DNA of 64,000 nt. Origin: Paraburkholderia sejongensis. Its GTDB lineage: Bacteria > Pseudomonadota > Gammaproteobacteria > Burkholderiales > Burkholderiaceae. The translations under genes and the position numbers were made by a program. Of the stretch, positions 61,795-64,000 are shown piece after piece. The notes under the pieces were generated by a model. It saw nothing but the letters and a program-made list of their open reading frames with translations, was not told where the DNA came from and did no database searches. The number at the start of each line of letters is the position of its first letter. Positions within the stretch are counted from its first letter, which is position 1. The DNA lies in contig NZ_JAJITD010000004.1 in NCBI RefSeq assembly GCF_020880815.1, forward strand, positions 415,203 to 479,202, read 5' to 3'.

Positions 61795-64000
61795 ATGCTC
61801 AAGCCATTGCAGGGCCGCACTTTGGAGATTGCCGGGGGCGCTCTGCCTACGTGGGGCGGTGCGCCGGTGCTGGCTGCGCTGCGGCTGCGCGGGACTGAGG
61901 CGTTAGGGAAGCTTTATCGGTACTCGCTCGATGTGGCGACCGTTGAGAGCCCGACGCTCACGCGGTGGCAGGCACAGGAACTGGTCGTGCCGGACAGGCT
62001 GATTGGGACCGTTGTCGATATCTCGATTGGTTTTTCGGATAACGGATCGATTGGCCTGGCGGGTCGGCTGGAACGCGGCGATGCAAAGGATGCCGGCGCC
62101 ACCAGCCGGACGGTTTCGGGCCTTATAACTGGCGTCAGACATCTCGGTACTGATGACCGGCGCGGGTATTACCGCTTCATCGTGCGGCCCTGGCTGTGGC
62201 TGGCGACAAAGAACCGGGACAGCAGGATCTTCCAGAATTCCACCGTCGTCGAGATCACTGATCGAATATTGTGCGAGCGCTATCCGTATCCGGTCGTGAG
62301 AGAACTGGGTGGCCCCGGTTCCAGAGAGCCTTTTCCGAACCGCGATTACGTGCGGCAGATGTGGGAGTCCGACTTTGAATTCCTCACGCGTATCTGGCGG
62401 GAATGGGGCATCTACTACCTGTTCGACGGGATGAACCTCGTGCTGTGCGATTGTCCCGGCTCGCACAAACGGCATCGCAATGTGTATGACCGCATCCGGT
62501 ATCGCGCGCCCGATAGCCGGCACGTCGATGAAGAGCATATCTACAGGCTGAGGGTCTCGCGGCAGATCACGACCGGTAAGGTCAGTCTGAATGACTACGA
62601 CTACACGCGCTACGGTGAGTGGTTCGACGGTGAATTCGCCGGCCATAGCGGATCGGCTCACGACAACATCGGGCAGTTCGGATGGGGAGATTACTCACAA
62701 CCCCTCGCGGGGGCGGAGGGGTTATCGGGCAAACCCAACAAGCAGCAGAGCGAAGCGCGATACCTCGCGAGCGTGCGCGTCGATGCGATGCGCTGCCGTG
62801 GATTGCGTCTGACCGGTCGCGGCAACCTGCGGGGGTTGACTACAGGAAAGACGTTCTGGCTCGAAGATCATCCGCAGCCGACCGTCAATGCGGAATATCT
62901 GGTGGTGGTAACTACGCTCGATATCCGCAATGCGCTGCAGCGTTCGGAGTCGGGTGACTCTGGAGCAGGCGATAGCGGGACTGGCGACGAACCGCGCCAG
63001 TGCGTGACCCGCTTCGTGCTGCAACCGGCCAATACGTTCTTCAGGAACCGTCCGAAAAAGAAGGCGCACTGTCCGAACGAAACGGCCGTCGTGGTCGGCC
63101 CCGAGAACAAACGGATCTGGGTCGACGGATATGCACGTGTGAAGGTCCGTTTCCTCTGGGACCGGCTCAACCCGAAAAACGACAGCGCCAGCTGCTGGCT
63201 ACGCGTGTCCTCGCCGTGGCAGGGCAACGGGTTCGGTGCGATCCACCTGCCGCGCACGGGCCAGGAGGTCACAGTCAGTTACCACGAAGGCGATCCGGAC
63301 AAGCCATACGTGGCCGACCGGATGGTTAATGTATGGAACCAGCCGCCGTGGAAGCTGCCGGCGAACCAGGCACTGTCAGGCGTTCTCAGCTGCGAGCTCG
63401 ATCGGGGCTTCGATGGCCAGACCAATCACCTCTCGCTCGACGACACCCCCGGCCGCCTTCAGGCCCAACTGGCCAGCGATCACGCGCAGTCCCGGCTCGT
63501 ACTCGGCTACAACACGCGGATCGTGCGTGAAGCGGGCCGCCAGCAGGCGCGCGGCATCGGCTGGGAACTGGCGACCCACGCATGGGGTGTCGCGCGGGCC
63601 AACCGGGGCATGCTGATCACCACCGAGTCGCGCGACGGCGCGAACGCGCCCGCGAAAGACATGGGGGAGACGGTGGCGCGGCTGACTCAGGCGCGCGATA
63701 TCCATGAAGGCCTGGCAGGGCTTGCGCGGCAGTATGAAGCGCAGGAGGAGCAGACCAGTCAGAGCGATGTGTCGAAGGCGATCAGGACGCAGAACGATTC
63801 GATACGTGGAGGCGCTACCGTGCGCGCAGCCGCGGCGACCGGCGAGCAGCCCTTTCCCGAACTGAAACGGCCGGACCTGGTGCTGGCCAGTGCCGCGGGT
63901 GTCAGTGTGACGGCGGCAGAAAGCATGCATCTGGCGAGCGTCGAACATGTCGCCGTCACGGCGGGCGGCCACGTCAGCATTGCGGCCGTGAAATCGCTAC
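61795..64000 (+). CDS. vgrG: Type VI secretion spike protein VgrG (carboxy end outside window)
   Basis: VgrG of the type VI secretion system; 735 residues are visible. The opening (MLKPLQGRTLEIAGGALPTWGG...LRLRGTEALGKLYRYSLDV) and the gp27-like part (FPNRDYVRQMWESDFEFLTRIWREWGIYYLFD) are intact. The gp5-like OB segment reads DGYARVKVRFLWDRLNPKNDSASCWLRVSSPWQGNGFGAIHLPRTGQEVTVSYHEGDPDKPYVADRMVN, and a DUF2345 region follows (SAAGVSVTAAESMHLASVEHVAVTAGG). The stop is beyond 64000. Effector and chaperone genes usually follow. The upstream 61690-61790 stretch is AT-rich. Confidence 0.9.
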   Translation, partial: MLKPLQGRTLEIAGGALPTWGGAPVLAALRLRGTEALGKLYRYSLDVATVESPTLTRWQAQELVVPDRLIGTVVDISIGFSDNGSIGLAGRLERGDAKDAGATSRTVSGLITGVRHLGTDDRRGYYRFIVRPWLWLATKNRDSRIFQNSTVVEITDRILCERYPYPVVRELGGPGSREPFPNRDYVRQMWESDFEFLTRIWREWGIYYLFDGMNLVLCDCPGSHKRHRNVYDRIRYRAPDSRHVDEEHIYRLRVSRQITTGKVSLNDYDYTRYGEWFDGEFAGHSGSAHDNIGQFGWGDYSQPLAGAEGLSGKPNKQQSEARYLASVRVDAMRCRGLRLTGRGNLRGLTTGKTFWLEDHPQPTVNAEYLVVVTTLDIRNALQRSESGDSGAGDSGTGDEPRQCVTRFVLQPANTFFRNRPKKKAHCPNETAVVVGPENKRIWVDGYARVKVRFLWDRLNPKNDSASCWLRVSSPWQGNGFGAIHLPRTGQEVTVSYHEGDPDKPYVADRMVNVWNQPPWKLPANQALSGVLSCELDRGFDGQTNHLSLDDTPGRLQAQLASDHAQSRLVLGYNTRIVREAGRQQARGIGWELATHAWGVARANRGMLITTESRDGANAPAKDMGETVARLTQARDIHEGLAGLARQYEAQEEQTSQSDVSKAIRTQNDSIRGGATVRAAAATGEQPFPELKRPDLVLASAAGVSVTAAESMHLASVEHVAVTAGGHVSIAAVKSL

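Overview
The window is high-GC (about 64% by eye), gene-dense DNA from a Gram-negative betaproteobacterium, most likely Burkholderia sensu lato (Paraburkholderia/Caballeronia type). The evidence is two trimeric porins starting MKKLL../MNKTLL.., a VgrG spike protein, H-NS-like proteins with lysine/alanine tails, and a DUF3348-DUF802-OmpA-DUF2894 gene set typical of that group. It reads as chromosomal accessory DNA: small operons separated by regulators. I see no rRNA, tRNA, CRISPR array, prophage or complete insertion sequence. All functional names rest on motifs read from translations; no database search was run.

Layout. 1-3.6 kb: truncated SulP anion transporter, SYLF-domain lipoprotein, BBE-like FAD oxidase. 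4.7-7.1 kb: an exported, extremely repetitive Gly/His/Asp protein followed by paired hairpins and a 12-bp tandem repeat. 7.4-10.8 kb: PdeM nuclease plus Lhr-like helicase (DNA-damage response pair). 10.9-16.6 kb: FKBP isomerase, DUF488, DUF6765, an H-NS protein with two DNA-binding domains and an H1-like tail, a hypothetical protein and a cardiolipin synthase. 16.7-22.2 kb (minus): BON-like exported protein, arylsulfatase, formylglycine-generating enzyme, NLPA-type binding protein, YkgJ-type Cys-cluster protein. 22.2-26.2 kb: divergent MctSR-like two-component system and DUF3311-MctP monocarboxylate transporter. 26.3-30.1 kb: Fur-boxed iron operon (TonB receptor, Sel1, PiuC). 30.5-31.7 kb: DadA-like oxidase.

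31.9-37.2 kb holds the most interesting unit, a four-gene cassette DUF3348 / DUF802 / OmpA / DUF2894. The DUF802 protein has MotA/ExbB/ZorA-like membrane helices and a coiled-coil tail of about 780 residues containing four exact-length 87-residue repeats. Its partner is a MotB/ZorB-like protein with a membrane Asp and a peptidoglycan-binding OmpA domain. I read it as an undescribed ion-driven motor with two dedicated DUF partners, in architecture like the core of Zorya defence.

37.2-43.7 kb: TerC/NhaR-like pair, porin, HAD phosphatase, an orphan response regulator. 43.8-58.3 kb: a catabolic island with an intradiol (hydroxyquinol-type) dioxygenase, SDR, MDR, cupin, ABC binding protein, FMN reductase and RidA-like protein on one side, and an LVIVD beta-propeller, BBE oxidase, BKACE and thioesterase on the other. 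Three copies of the palindrome TGCAATCGATTGCA lie directly after the -10 box of three promoters (two divergent promoters and the distal porin). A LacI-family gene inside the island is the obvious candidate repressor, so the whole regulon appears to lie in this window. 58.7-64 kb: LysR regulator divergent from a PurA paralogue, a small exported protein, and a VgrG cut by the window end.
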